From the NCBI GenBank assembly GCA_002501065.1, contig DLRK01000009.1, positions 688-17,079 on the forward strand: a DNA stretch of 16,392 nt, given 5' to 3'. The stretch is from Akkermansiaceae bacterium UBA7890 (GTDB taxonomy: Bacteria > Verrucomicrobiota > Verrucomicrobiia > Verrucomicrobiales > Akkermansiaceae). Positions 8,199-15,520 of this stretch are shown in pieces (positions within the stretch are counted from its first letter, which is position 1; the number at the start of each line of letters is the position of its first letter). The position numbers and the translations under genes were made by a program. The notes beneath the pieces are model-generated. The model was given only the letters and a program-made list of their open reading frames with translations, was not told the origin of the DNA and made no database searches.

Positions 8199-8628
8199 CC
8201 GAAGGGCGGTCCGCGGCGATTGCCCCCACCGGGAACCACCCGCGATTCTTCCATGAAACGCACGATACGTCGGTCCGGGGATCGGCGGTGAGGCGGGAAT
8301 TGTGTCACCGGAAACTGTCTCAGGGCTCAGGGCTTTTGGGGGTCAGTCCCTCCCCGGGGAAGCGTCGACCGCATCAGCGGATGGCGGATCCGGGAGGCGG
8401 GGCAAGCTAACCGGGTTGCTGAAAATCCGACCGTGCAGGGTGGTGCCGAGGTGAACCCGTCCGTCAAATCAGCAGCATATTGGCCCTTGATTTTTGTTTC
8501 GGTTGCAGTTCTCGATTATTCCCTCGTCTTATGAGGAGTCCTGGAAAATGTTTGCCACACATCCTTCACTGATAAAAAGCAGGAATGGCCTGATGAGGGA
8601 AACCGCAGAAAACTCCGGAGAAATACTT
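8199..8628. other. 430 bp GC-rich intergenic region and leader of the giant propeller gene
   Basis: I see no supported gene here. Upstream in-frame starts for the next gene (8494, 8548, 8593) lack signal-peptide character. Local structure includes CGGTGA/TCACCG (8286-8291 and 8305-8310), the 10-base palindrome TCCCCGGGGA (8351-8360), CGGGTT/AACCCG (8412-8417 and 8454-8459) and TGCTGA/TCAGCA (8417-8422 and 8469-8474). The last two stems share base 8417 and cross, so they are exclusive or form a pseudoknot. From about 8475 the DNA becomes AT-richer, which fits a promoter, but the best hexamers (TTGCAG and TCTTAT, about 18 bp apart near 8506-8530) are poor matches. Confidence 0.4.
8617..8620 (+). 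promoter_or_regulatory. Ribosome binding site that fixes the start of the giant propeller gene
   Basis: GGAG at 8617-8620 lies 8 nt before ATG 8629. It is one of the few clear Shine-Dalgarno matches in this window. It supports 8629 over the in-frame starts further upstream, and the protein from 8629 begins directly with a signal peptide. Confidence 0.65.
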
Positions 8629-11600
8629 ATGAAAACAACAAGAACTTCAAAAGGGGTGCTCGCTGCCTTGATCGCCACAACCGGAGTGGTGTGGGGCGCG
8701 GATGACTGGCCCATGCACCTTCATGATGCGGAAAGGAGCGGGTTCTCGGACACCCTGATCGAATTGCCACTGTCTCAGCATTGGCTCCATGTTTCCGCCA
8801 GCGCTCCCGAGGCCGCGTGGGCTCCACCGATTCCTCATGCCGTTGAGGGCAACCTCGAGATAAATCGGCTTGATTTTGATCTCGCCTTCCAGGTCGCCGC
8901 CAGTGCCGAGGCCGTCTACTTTGGTTCTTCTTCCGATGATCAGGTCCGTTGTCTCGACTCAAGGAGCGGGAAGGTGCGCTGGAGCTTCTTTGCCGATGGA
9001 CCGGTGAGGCTCGGTCCTTCGCTTGATGCCGGAAGGCTCTACTTCGGATCGGACGACGGGTTCGTCTACTGTCTCGATGCGGAAAGCGGTTCAGTAATCT
9101 GGAAACGACTGCTCGGATTCGACCGGACTCGCCACCTCGGCAACGGTCGTCTGATTTCCCGTTGGCCGGTTCGTTCCGGGATTCTCATTCGTGACGGAAT
9201 TGCCTACTGTGGAGCCGGGGTTTTCCCACATGAGGGAATCATTCTCTGCGCACTGGAGGCGGAGAGCGGAGACGTGATCTGGATGAATGACACTCTCGGC
9301 GAGCAGGACAACAACCGGAGCCGACTGGCCCCACAAGGGTATCTCCTGGCGAACGAGAAGTATCTTTACGTGCCCTCCGGCCGGGATTTGCCAGCTGCTT
9401 TCTACCGGAAGGATGGAAAGAAGCGCTTTCACGCGAAAGCAAGTTGGCGCGCGGATGGCATCGTCGGGGGAACTTATGGTGTTCTTGTCGAGGATCAACT
9501 GATCACGGGTGCGAACCAGAACGTGGTCTTTGATGCCGAGAGCGGCAAGAGCGGGGAGGGATGGTTCCATGGTCGGAGAATCGTGGTTCGTGATGAAACC
9601 GCCTACTTTGCAACCACTGAGTGGGTCGCAGCCGTAGACCGGAAGAAATATGCCGCCGGTTCGATCAAGTTGCACAAGATGCGCCAGCGTCATGACGGTC
9701 GGGGGGGGGATGATCCTGTCGTGCTGGAAGCGAAGGCCCGTCATCTGTTGCGCGCGGAGGAGAGCAAGAATCCAAAGGAACGCAACGGGAAGAATATCGC
9801 GAATCTGAAGAAGGAGGTCCTGAAGCAGGCCAAGGCCTTGAAGGCGATGCTCGCGGAAGAAGAGGCGCATGAGGCGAGCCTGGATGCGGTCCACTGGAAG
9901 ACCCCCATTGAAGCATATTCCTCCCTGATCGCTACCCGTGATGTTGTCTTTGCAGGCGGCCAGGAATTTGTTGTCGGCCTGTCCGCCGTGAACGGAAAGG
10001 AGTTGTGGCGGGCGCCCATTCATGGGAAAGCCGCCGGACTGGCCGTGGCGGGAGGCAAGTTGCTCGTGTCCTCCGACTCCGGGCGCATTTATTGCTTTGG
10101 CACGGGAGAGCCGCCGGAGGATGCGGTTGCTCCCCGGGCCCCTTCCAAGTTTGCGGGTGGCACCGAGGCCCAGCGAGCGGGGATCGCAGGTGTTCTTCAC
10201 GAAGTGACGAAGGCGCTTCCCCGCAGTGGTGGATACGCTCTGGTGGCAGGCCTGGAGACGGGGGAACTGGCCTGGGAGTTGATGCACAAGGCGGGACTGA
10301 AGGTCATTGCCATTGACCCTGATGCCCAGGTGGTGGCGAAAGTGAGAAAGGCTCTCGGTTCGACCGGGGTCTACGGTTCCAGCATTCATGTCCTGCACGG
10401 CTCCACCGAACAATTGCCGAACTATTTCGCCAACGTGGTAGTCTCTGAAAGCGCGCTCTTCTCGGGGAAGGTTCCCTACGAACCGGAAGAAATTGCGAGC
10501 AAGGTGCGTCCGCTCGGGGGCACTGTCCTTATCGGGCAGCCACCGGGAAGTGACCCCAGCGTTGCCATGACTGCTGATGACGTGAAGATGTGGCTGAACC
10601 GGTTGAAGCTGGCCCCGGCTGAGCTGGGCGAAGGTGTTCCGTGGGGCAGCGTTTCGCGCGGCGCGCTGAACGGGGCGGGGAGCTGGACTCACCAGTATGG
10701 GACTTCCGGGAACACCGGATTCAGCAACGAGAAACGGCTGACTGCGCCATTGGGAGTGCTCTGGTATGGCGCGCCCGGTCCGACCGAGATGATCAACCGC
10801 CACTCGCAGGGGACCCCACCGGTCTCGCTGGATGGACGCATGTTCATCGTGGGAGAGAATGTTCTGCTGGCCTATGATGCTTATAATGGGTCCAAGCTCT
10901 GGGAGGCCTCTTATGAGGGACAGTCCCGCTATCGGACCCAGTCGGTCCCGGGAAACATCGCCGCAGACAAAAATGGCGCCTTTCTGGCCACCAAGAACGT
11001 CTGTTACCGCTTTCATCCGGAAACCGGCGAGGTTCTCAATCGTTTCGAGATCCCGGAGGAGATCAGGAAAACGAGCAGCACCTGGAGCTATCTGGGAGTC
11101 CATGACGGGATCGTGATCGGAAGCATGTCGGCCTCCCTGATTCCGGGTTCCGGTCGCAGTCGCTATTCCAAGGCGCTCTTTGCCTACGAAACCGGCAGCG
11201 GAAAGCATCTCTGGACTTACCAGGGGGACTCGATTTCACAGATGACGATCGCGGTGGGAGACGGCCGGGTCTTTCTCGTGGATGGCAGAATGACTACCGA
11301 GCAATTGGAAGAACGCCTGAAACTGGATCGCTCTCACCTGGCCAAACTGACCGGAAAGGCGAGGGAGGAGGCTGAGAAGAAAATCAAGGCTGCGGACCGA
11401 AAGCTCGCGGTCGCCCTCGATCTGAAAACAGGCAATAAACTCTGGTCCAAGGTGCTCGATTTCACCAACTGCACGGGACTGAGCAGCGGGGCCGGTGAAC
11501 TCATGATGATGTATCATGATCAGGCCCTTGTCTTCGCTGGAGCCAGCGGAAACGGACATTACTGGAAGCAGTTCCTCGCGGGTGAATTCAAGCAGCGCAA

Positions 11601-13158
11601 GCTCGCAGTGGTGGATGCTTCCACCGGCAGGGAACTCTGGCACCGGGACGCGAATTACCGTATCCGCCCATTGGTGATGGGTGAGACCATTGTGGCCGAA
11701 CCGTGGGCCTATGACCTGCGCACGGGCAAGCAGAAGACACGCAGACATCCCACCACCGGGGAAGAAAGCCCCTGGGAATTTCTCCGCATGGGACACCACT
11801 GCGGACATGTCTCTGCCACCGAAAATCTTCTGTTTTTCCGGAGTGGCTCGACAGCTTATTACGATCTGAAGAGTGACGCGGGAGTCAGTCATTTCAGCGG
11901 CATGCGGACCGGATGCACCATCAACATGATCCCGGCAAACGGTCTCCTGCACATTCCCGAAGCGAGCGCGGGCTGCCAATGCCTCTTCGCTATCCAATCG
12001 ACGGTGACGCTGGAACCTGTGGGAGAGGAACGAGACCGTGCCTGGGGGATTTTTGCCACCCCCGGCCCGGTCCTCCCCGTGAAGCATCTGCACCTGAACT
12101 TCGGGGCACCGGGAGACAGGCGTGATCATGACGGCAACCTGTGGCTTTCCTACCCGAGGCCCCGGTCGGACAGCCGGATCGCTCCCCTGGAGCTCAACCT
12201 GGATCTCGAAATCAATGGGAGCGAGTCACCCACCACCTACATGCGCACCGCCGAAACGAGAACCATCAAGGGGACGGACAAGTCGTGGATTTATTCATCG
12301 GGTTACGAGGGCATTGAAAAACTGGGAGTCGCCGTGATTGGCCCTGACCACAAGGCGGGGCTCTACACCGTGCGTCTGCACTTTGCGGAACTGGAGCAAA
12401 GCGAGAAAGAGCTGAGGGAGTTCGACATCTCCCTCCAGGGCAAGGTTGTGGAGAAGGATCTGGAACTGCGCACTGCGGCAGGAAGCCCGAGAAAGGCGAT
12501 TGTCCGGGAGTTCAAGGATGTGGAAATCTTCGAATGGCTGGAGATCGGCCTCACTCCCCACGCGGATTCAGCGAGGTCCCCCACCCTGGCAGGATTGCAG
12601 ATCATCCGGACCGGGGATCTGTCCAAACCGAAGCCCGTCTCCTATCGATATCCTCCGGAATGGCCCAAGGGCAAGCCCGAGATCGTGCTCAAGGCCATTG
12701 CCGACAGTCGTGTTTCCCTGAAGGAGAAGGACCGGAATGAAGCCAGCAGTGAAAACCTCACCATCGATGGCGGAGCGGACTCCATGAATGACAGCGCCTA
12801 TTCAATGCTCTACCTGAAGTTCGACCTGAGCGAAGTACCGGGCCAGCCGATCGCCATGAAGTTGCGTCTCAAGTGCCTCGGAGCGGGAAGCAGGAAGGTG
12901 GGCGACATTTACCAGACCGGAAGCGACTGGGAAGAGAGCGGGATCACCTTCAACAAACAGCCCCAGCGCGGGGTGAGAATCGGGCAGATCGGCCACGTGG
13001 GGGAGAAGGCACGCCTGGAGAAGCGGTTGATATCCACCCGTGACGGGGCCGATAAGCTTTCCCTCCTGTTGCAACCGACTTCGACGGATGGAATTCGCTT
13101 CGGTTCCCGGGAAAGCAAGACCCCGCCGGAACTCGTGGTGGTCTACGAACCGGAGTAG
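8629..13158 (+). CDS. Giant secreted PQQ-like beta-propeller protein with embedded methyltransferase-like, malectin-like and DNRLRE-like domains
   Basis: A 1509-residue exported multidomain protein. Signal peptide: MKTTRTSKGVLAALIATTGV, cleaved near residue 24. Residues 25-490 form PQQ/BamB-type propeller blades (VRCLDSRSGKVRWSF, GFVYCLDAESGSVIW, EFVVGLSAVNGKELWRAPIH), interrupted at 366-420 by a Lys/Glu/Ala-rich helical insert. Residues 515-660 look like a class I methyltransferase-type Rossmann fold: VAGLETG (539-545) at motif I, IAIDPD with D563 at the acidic position, LHGSTEQLP, and ANVVVSESALF. A second propeller follows (685-1128), with its own charged helix insert at 885-930 and a Cys-containing end (GMRTGCTINMIP, then ASAGCQCLF). 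Residues 1187-1327 match the malectin pattern (YTVRLHFAELE, FDISLQGKVV), and 1359-1509 match DNRLRE/CBM96 (YLKFDLSEVPG, TFNKQP). Malectin and DNRLRE domains usually bind carbohydrate. No heme motif or recognisable quinone-enzyme active site is seen, so a scaffold or binding role is more likely than dehydrogenase activity. Function is unknown. Confidence 0.9.
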   Translation: MKTTRTSKGVLAALIATTGVVWGADDWPMHLHDAERSGFSDTLIELPLSQHWLHVSASAPEAAWAPPIPHAVEGNLEINRLDFDLAFQVAASAEAVYFGSSSDDQVRCLDSRSGKVRWSFFADGPVRLGPSLDAGRLYFGSDDGFVYCLDAESGSVIWKRLLGFDRTRHLGNGRLISRWPVRSGILIRDGIAYCGAGVFPHEGIILCALEAESGDVIWMNDTLGEQDNNRSRLAPQGYLLANEKYLYVPSGRDLPAAFYRKDGKKRFHAKASWRADGIVGGTYGVLVEDQLITGANQNVVFDAESGKSGEGWFHGRRIVVRDETAYFATTEWVAAVDRKKYAAGSIKLHKMRQRHDGRGGDDPVVLEAKARHLLRAEESKNPKERNGKNIANLKKEVLKQAKALKAMLAEEEAHEASLDAVHWKTPIEAYSSLIATRDVVFAGGQEFVVGLSAVNGKELWRAPIHGKAAGLAVAGGKLLVSSDSGRIYCFGTGEPPEDAVAPRAPSKFAGGTEAQRAGIAGVLHEVTKALPRSGGYALVAGLETGELAWELMHKAGLKVIAIDPDAQVVAKVRKALGSTGVYGSSIHVLHGSTEQLPNYFANVVVSESALFSGKVPYEPEEIASKVRPLGGTVLIGQPPGSDPSVAMTADDVKMWLNRLKLAPAELGEGVPWGSVSRGALNGAGSWTHQYGTSGNTGFSNEKRLTAPLGVLWYGAPGPTEMINRHSQGTPPVSLDGRMFIVGENVLLAYDAYNGSKLWEASYEGQSRYRTQSVPGNIAADKNGAFLATKNVCYRFHPETGEVLNRFEIPEEIRKTSSTWSYLGVHDGIVIGSMSASLIPGSGRSRYSKALFAYETGSGKHLWTYQGDSISQMTIAVGDGRVFLVDGRMTTEQLEERLKLDRSHLAKLTGKAREEAEKKIKAADRKLAVALDLKTGNKLWSKVLDFTNCTGLSSGAGELMMMYHDQALVFAGASGNGHYWKQFLAGEFKQRKLAVVDASTGRELWHRDANYRIRPLVMGETIVAEPWAYDLRTGKQKTRRHPTTGEESPWEFLRMGHHCGHVSATENLLFFRSGSTAYYDLKSDAGVSHFSGMRTGCTINMIPANGLLHIPEASAGCQCLFAIQSTVTLEPVGEERDRAWGIFATPGPVLPVKHLHLNFGAPGDRRDHDGNLWLSYPRPRSDSRIAPLELNLDLEINGSESPTTYMRTAETRTIKGTDKSWIYSSGYEGIEKLGVAVIGPDHKAGLYTVRLHFAELEQSEKELREFDISLQGKVVEKDLELRTAAGSPRKAIVREFKDVEIFEWLEIGLTPHADSARSPTLAGLQIIRTGDLSKPKPVSYRYPPEWPKGKPEIVLKAIADSRVSLKEKDRNEASSENLTIDGGADSMNDSAYSMLYLKFDLSEVPGQPIAMKLRLKCLGAGSRKVGDIYQTGSDWEESGITFNKQPQRGVRIGQIGHVGEKARLEKRLISTRDGADKLSLLLQPTSTDGIRFGSRESKTPPELVVVYEPE
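9701..9709. repeat. Nine-base G homopolymer within the first propeller
   Basis: G9 lies inside codons for R358-G359-G360-D361 of the giant propeller protein, just before the charged helical insert. The propeller pattern continues in the same frame on both sides, so the gene is intact as given. Gain or loss of one base would truncate it to roughly a quarter of its length. Confidence 0.95.
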
Positions 13159-13390
13159 TCCCCTGCCCTTCACCATCTTTCCTGCACCCTTATAATGTAT
13201 GCAGGAACGGGTGAAAAAAGTGTCGACCCTCTCCCCTGGATAGCTCCCTCACACCGTCCAGATCCGCGTGCCCGGTCTCATTTCCTTCGCTTCTTGATGA
13301 CGCCCTCGAAACCGCCATGGGCATCTCACCCCATTGCAACCCTTCCCACCTGGTTGGCGTTGCACTTCACTCTTGAGGCCGGACACCCCC
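13159..13390. other. Convergent intergenic region
   Basis: Transcription of the giant propeller gene and of the minus-strand sulfatase operon meets here. Apart from the inverted repeat at 13179-13207 I see no supported gene. The plus-strand frame 13195-13416 is Pro/His-rich and lacks coding character. Confidence 0.5.
13179..13207. terminator. 8 bp perfect inverted repeat downstream of the giant propeller gene (possible terminator or promoter site)
   Basis: TTCCTGCA (13179-13186) and TGCAGGAA (13200-13207) form a perfect 8 bp stem with a 13-base loop, 21 bp after the propeller gene's stop. No T-run follows on the plus strand, so it is not a standard rho-independent terminator. The loop contains a perfect TATAAT (13191-13196), with TTCACC 16 bp upstream, so the site could instead be a plus-strand promoter. 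Terminator is a best guess from position only. Confidence 0.35.
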
Positions 13391-13600
13391 TCAGTTGGCC
13401 ACCCGGAGCCGCATGAACTGGTGGAGCTGATTGTCGAGGGAAGGTCCGCGTGCGGGTGCCATCGCCGTTGTCGATGGGTTAATCACGCTCGCCCGAACCG
13501 ACGTTTCGTGAAGCTTGCCTGTCTGGTCGCCTGCATCCCTTGCCCACCCGATGAAGGTTGCGCCAAGCAGAAGGAGGATCGCAAGCAAAGATATTCTCAT
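13391..13600 (-). CDS. Small putative exported protein downstream of the sulfatase
   Basis: A 69-residue frame from ATG 13600 to TGA 13391. It begins with a textbook signal peptide or single membrane helix (MRISLLAILLLLGATFIGWA) followed by a polar tail of about 48 residues (starting RDAGDQTGKLHETS and ending MRLRVAN). It starts 17 bp after the sulfatase stop on the same strand, and an alternative GTG at 13621 overlaps that stop (GTGA), so it could be the last gene of the operon. I recognise no family. The Shine-Dalgarno is weak. Against it: short length and no identified homologue. For it: signal peptide, operon position, and AT-rich first codons typical of true starts. Confidence 0.45.
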   Translation of the reverse strand: MRISLLAILLLLGATFIGWARDAGDQTGKLHETSVRASVINPSTTAMAPARGPSLDNQLHQFMRLRVAN

Positions 13601-13617
13601 TAGAGCGGAGAAAGGGC

Positions 13618-15495
13618 TCACTCGCGCTTCACTTCAATAACGTCCACTTCGAGGTCGGCGCCTTCGGGTCCCTTGAGTTTGATCTCGATGGATTTGATAA
13701 CGCCTTTCCAGTTCGCATTGCCAGTCAGCGAAACCTGAACCTCCTTGAATTGTTTGGAGGCGGGGACTTTCATAGCGGAACCAAGGGACTTGCCATTGGC
13801 CAAGGCTTCAATCTCGACCGGGGAATCGGCCCGCAACTTGATGAGCAAACCTTGGTCGGATCCGTTGGGTTTGATCTTGAGTCCCTTGCGGACGAGAGAA
13901 CCGGGTTTGTCAGGAAGACGAAATTGCAGGAAGCCCTGAAAGCCCACGATATTGTCGCGTATTCCTCTCCCCTGCCAGCCTTCAGTCTGCCAGCCACCGC
14001 AATCGAATTCATACGCCAGGCGTCCGTCCTGCGGATCCCGGCCGTTGATCTTTTCCCACTTGTCGGACAGTCCGTCGCCATCGTTGTCTTCGCGGTTAAT
14101 TTCGTATTCCGGGTTCACCCCGCGTCCGCCTTGCCAATTGTCCCCATTATGACGGAGCGCATTGGGCGATTCTTCGCCTTCTCCACGATCCCCCTTGGCC
14201 AGCCAATCGTCGAGGAGCTTGCGGTGACGGTTGAGCTCCTTGGCAAACTTGGGATCGCCGACCAGATTATGCACCTGAGCGGGATCCTTCGATACGTCGT
14301 AGAATTCCTCCTTGGGGCGCTCCCCAAAGTAAATCCTTTTGAGGTCGTCGGATAGTTTACCCGCAGCGTAGAGCTCCTTGAGGTTTTTCAAATAGTCCTG
14401 ATGGTCGCGGTACTGAGGCTGGAGCAAGATGCGGTCGAGCTTGTAGTTGCGGGTGTAACGGAACTTGTCCGTCCGGATGGTACGCACCCGGTCGATGGTA
14501 TGATCCAGTCGGTCCTTGGCCGAGGCCACCCACTGACGGGGTTTAAAATCCTTGGCGAATAGATTACGGCCTTCATACCAATCAGGAAGCTCAATGCCGG
14601 CCCAGGTCAAGGTGGTCGCAGTCAGGTCCAAGGTGCTGACCAAGTCCTTGCGGGCTCCCTGCTTGGGCACCCATTTCTTCGGTCCCATGAGCATGAAGGG
14701 AACGTGCAATCCACCCTCCGTGGGCATCTGCTTGTGCCTGACCAGATGGTTGGCCCCGTGATCGGACAGGTAGACCACAATGGTGTTCTCTTCGAGTCCG
14801 GACGCCTTGAGACCAGCCAGAATTTTTCCGATGTGATCATCATCCACGCGTATGGCGTCGCAATGTTGCGCCACGACCCTGCGGTATAAATCGTTCTGGG
14901 GGTAGTCGGCGGGGACGGTAACCTTGGAGAGATCGGTACGCCTGTCCGCAGAAAGCTTTCTGGTGTTGATTTTTCCACCCTTGGTTTGGAACTGAATGAA
15001 GAAGGGCTGGTTTTGCTTGAGGATTTCCCAACTATCAGCCTGACCCTTGAGCTTGATCTTGGAATACGTCTTCTCCGATTCCCAAACAAAGTTGTAGTCG
15101 GTCTTCCCGAGGTTGAAGGTCGAGTAACCCGCTTCCTTGAGGATTTGAGGCAAAAGCTTCATTCCCTTGGGTAAATAAAGCTGGGCGTCCTTGGCCCGGG
15201 ACGAGCGGTGCTCATGGAAACCGAATCGGATCTGACTGGCCCCCGTCATCATGGAGGACCGGCAGGCCGAACAGACGGGAGCCGGAACGTAAGCCCGGTC
15301 GAAGCGCACGCCCGCCTCGGCAATCGAGTCGATGTTGGGGGTGGCCAGCTTGTTCGCCTCATGCCCATAGGTTCCCATCCATGGAGACGTGTCCTCGGCA
15401 AAAAGCCAGACGACGTTGGGACGCTGGTCCGCAGCGAAAAGGCTACATCCAACAGTTGCGAGGATTGGAACGAATGGTTTCAAGAGGATTTTCAT
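13618..15495 (-). CDS. Secreted type I formylglycine-dependent sulfatase with C-terminal EF-hand-like loop and beta-sandwich
   Basis: A 625-residue arylsulfatase-family enzyme that hydrolyses sulfate esters. Signal peptide: MKILLKPFVPILATVGCSLF. Metal and active-site residues include E34-D35 in WLFAEDTSPW, the formylglycine precursor C75 in PVCSACRSSMMTG (C-x-A-x-R form, R79), K131 in LGKTDY, D245 and H246 in YLSDHG, and K255 in RHKQMP followed by the conserved EGG block. The opening GTYGHEANKLATPNIDSIAE is typical of PVC and Bacteroidota glycan sulfatases. After the catalytic domain come a Ca-binding-type loop DNDGDGLSD (470-478, thrombospondin-3/EF-hand-like) and about 130 residues resembling a galactose-binding beta-sandwich. 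C78 inside the maturation motif is unusual. It needs a formylglycine-generating or anaerobic maturase that is not in this window. It starts 25 bp after the DUF1080 stop, so the two are co-transcribed. No strong Shine-Dalgarno. The target glycan is not predictable from sequence alone. Confidence 0.95.
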   Translation of the reverse strand: MKILLKPFVPILATVGCSLFAADQRPNVVWLFAEDTSPWMGTYGHEANKLATPNIDSIAEAGVRFDRAYVPAPVCSACRSSMMTGASQIRFGFHEHRSSRAKDAQLYLPKGMKLLPQILKEAGYSTFNLGKTDYNFVWESEKTYSKIKLKGQADSWEILKQNQPFFIQFQTKGGKINTRKLSADRRTDLSKVTVPADYPQNDLYRRVVAQHCDAIRVDDDHIGKILAGLKASGLEENTIVVYLSDHGANHLVRHKQMPTEGGLHVPFMLMGPKKWVPKQGARKDLVSTLDLTATTLTWAGIELPDWYEGRNLFAKDFKPRQWVASAKDRLDHTIDRVRTIRTDKFRYTRNYKLDRILLQPQYRDHQDYLKNLKELYAAGKLSDDLKRIYFGERPKEEFYDVSKDPAQVHNLVGDPKFAKELNRHRKLLDDWLAKGDRGEGEESPNALRHNGDNWQGGRGVNPEYEINREDNDGDGLSDKWEKINGRDPQDGRLAYEFDCGGWQTEGWQGRGIRDNIVGFQGFLQFRLPDKPGSLVRKGLKIKPNGSDQGLLIKLRADSPVEIEALANGKSLGSAMKVPASKQFKEVQVSLTGNANWKGVIKSIEIKLKGPEGADLEVDVIEVKRE

Positions 15496-15520
15496 TTTTT
15501 ATCGGTTAGTCGAAAGGTAA

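Noticed and set aside
8494..8628. An earlier start (8494) for the giant propeller gene
   Set aside because: The extra 45 residues have no signal or domain features, while ATG 8629 has GGAG at proper spacing and leads straight into a signal peptide.
9091..11208. A 705-codon minus-strand open frame opposite the giant propeller gene
   Set aside because: It is antisense to a gene with clear domains on the plus strand; its translation is low-complexity Arg/Gly/His/Pro-rich with no motif. Long antisense frames are expected in GC-rich coding DNA.
11236..12129. A 297-codon minus-strand open frame within the second half of the giant propeller gene
   Set aside because: Antisense shadow; no recognisable fold, and the plus strand shows propeller and malectin-like patterns throughout.
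8629..13158. Annotation of the giant protein as BamB or as a quinoprotein alcohol dehydrogenase
   Set aside because: The blades share the PQQ-like repeat, but the length, domain fusions and lack of a recognisable quinone active site or heme motif argue against both.
13558..14355. A 265-codon plus-strand open frame opposite the sulfatase C-terminus, with hydrophobic stretches
   Set aside because: The hydrophobic pattern follows from reading the sulfatase codons in reverse complement; there is no start signal and the minus-strand protein is clearly real.
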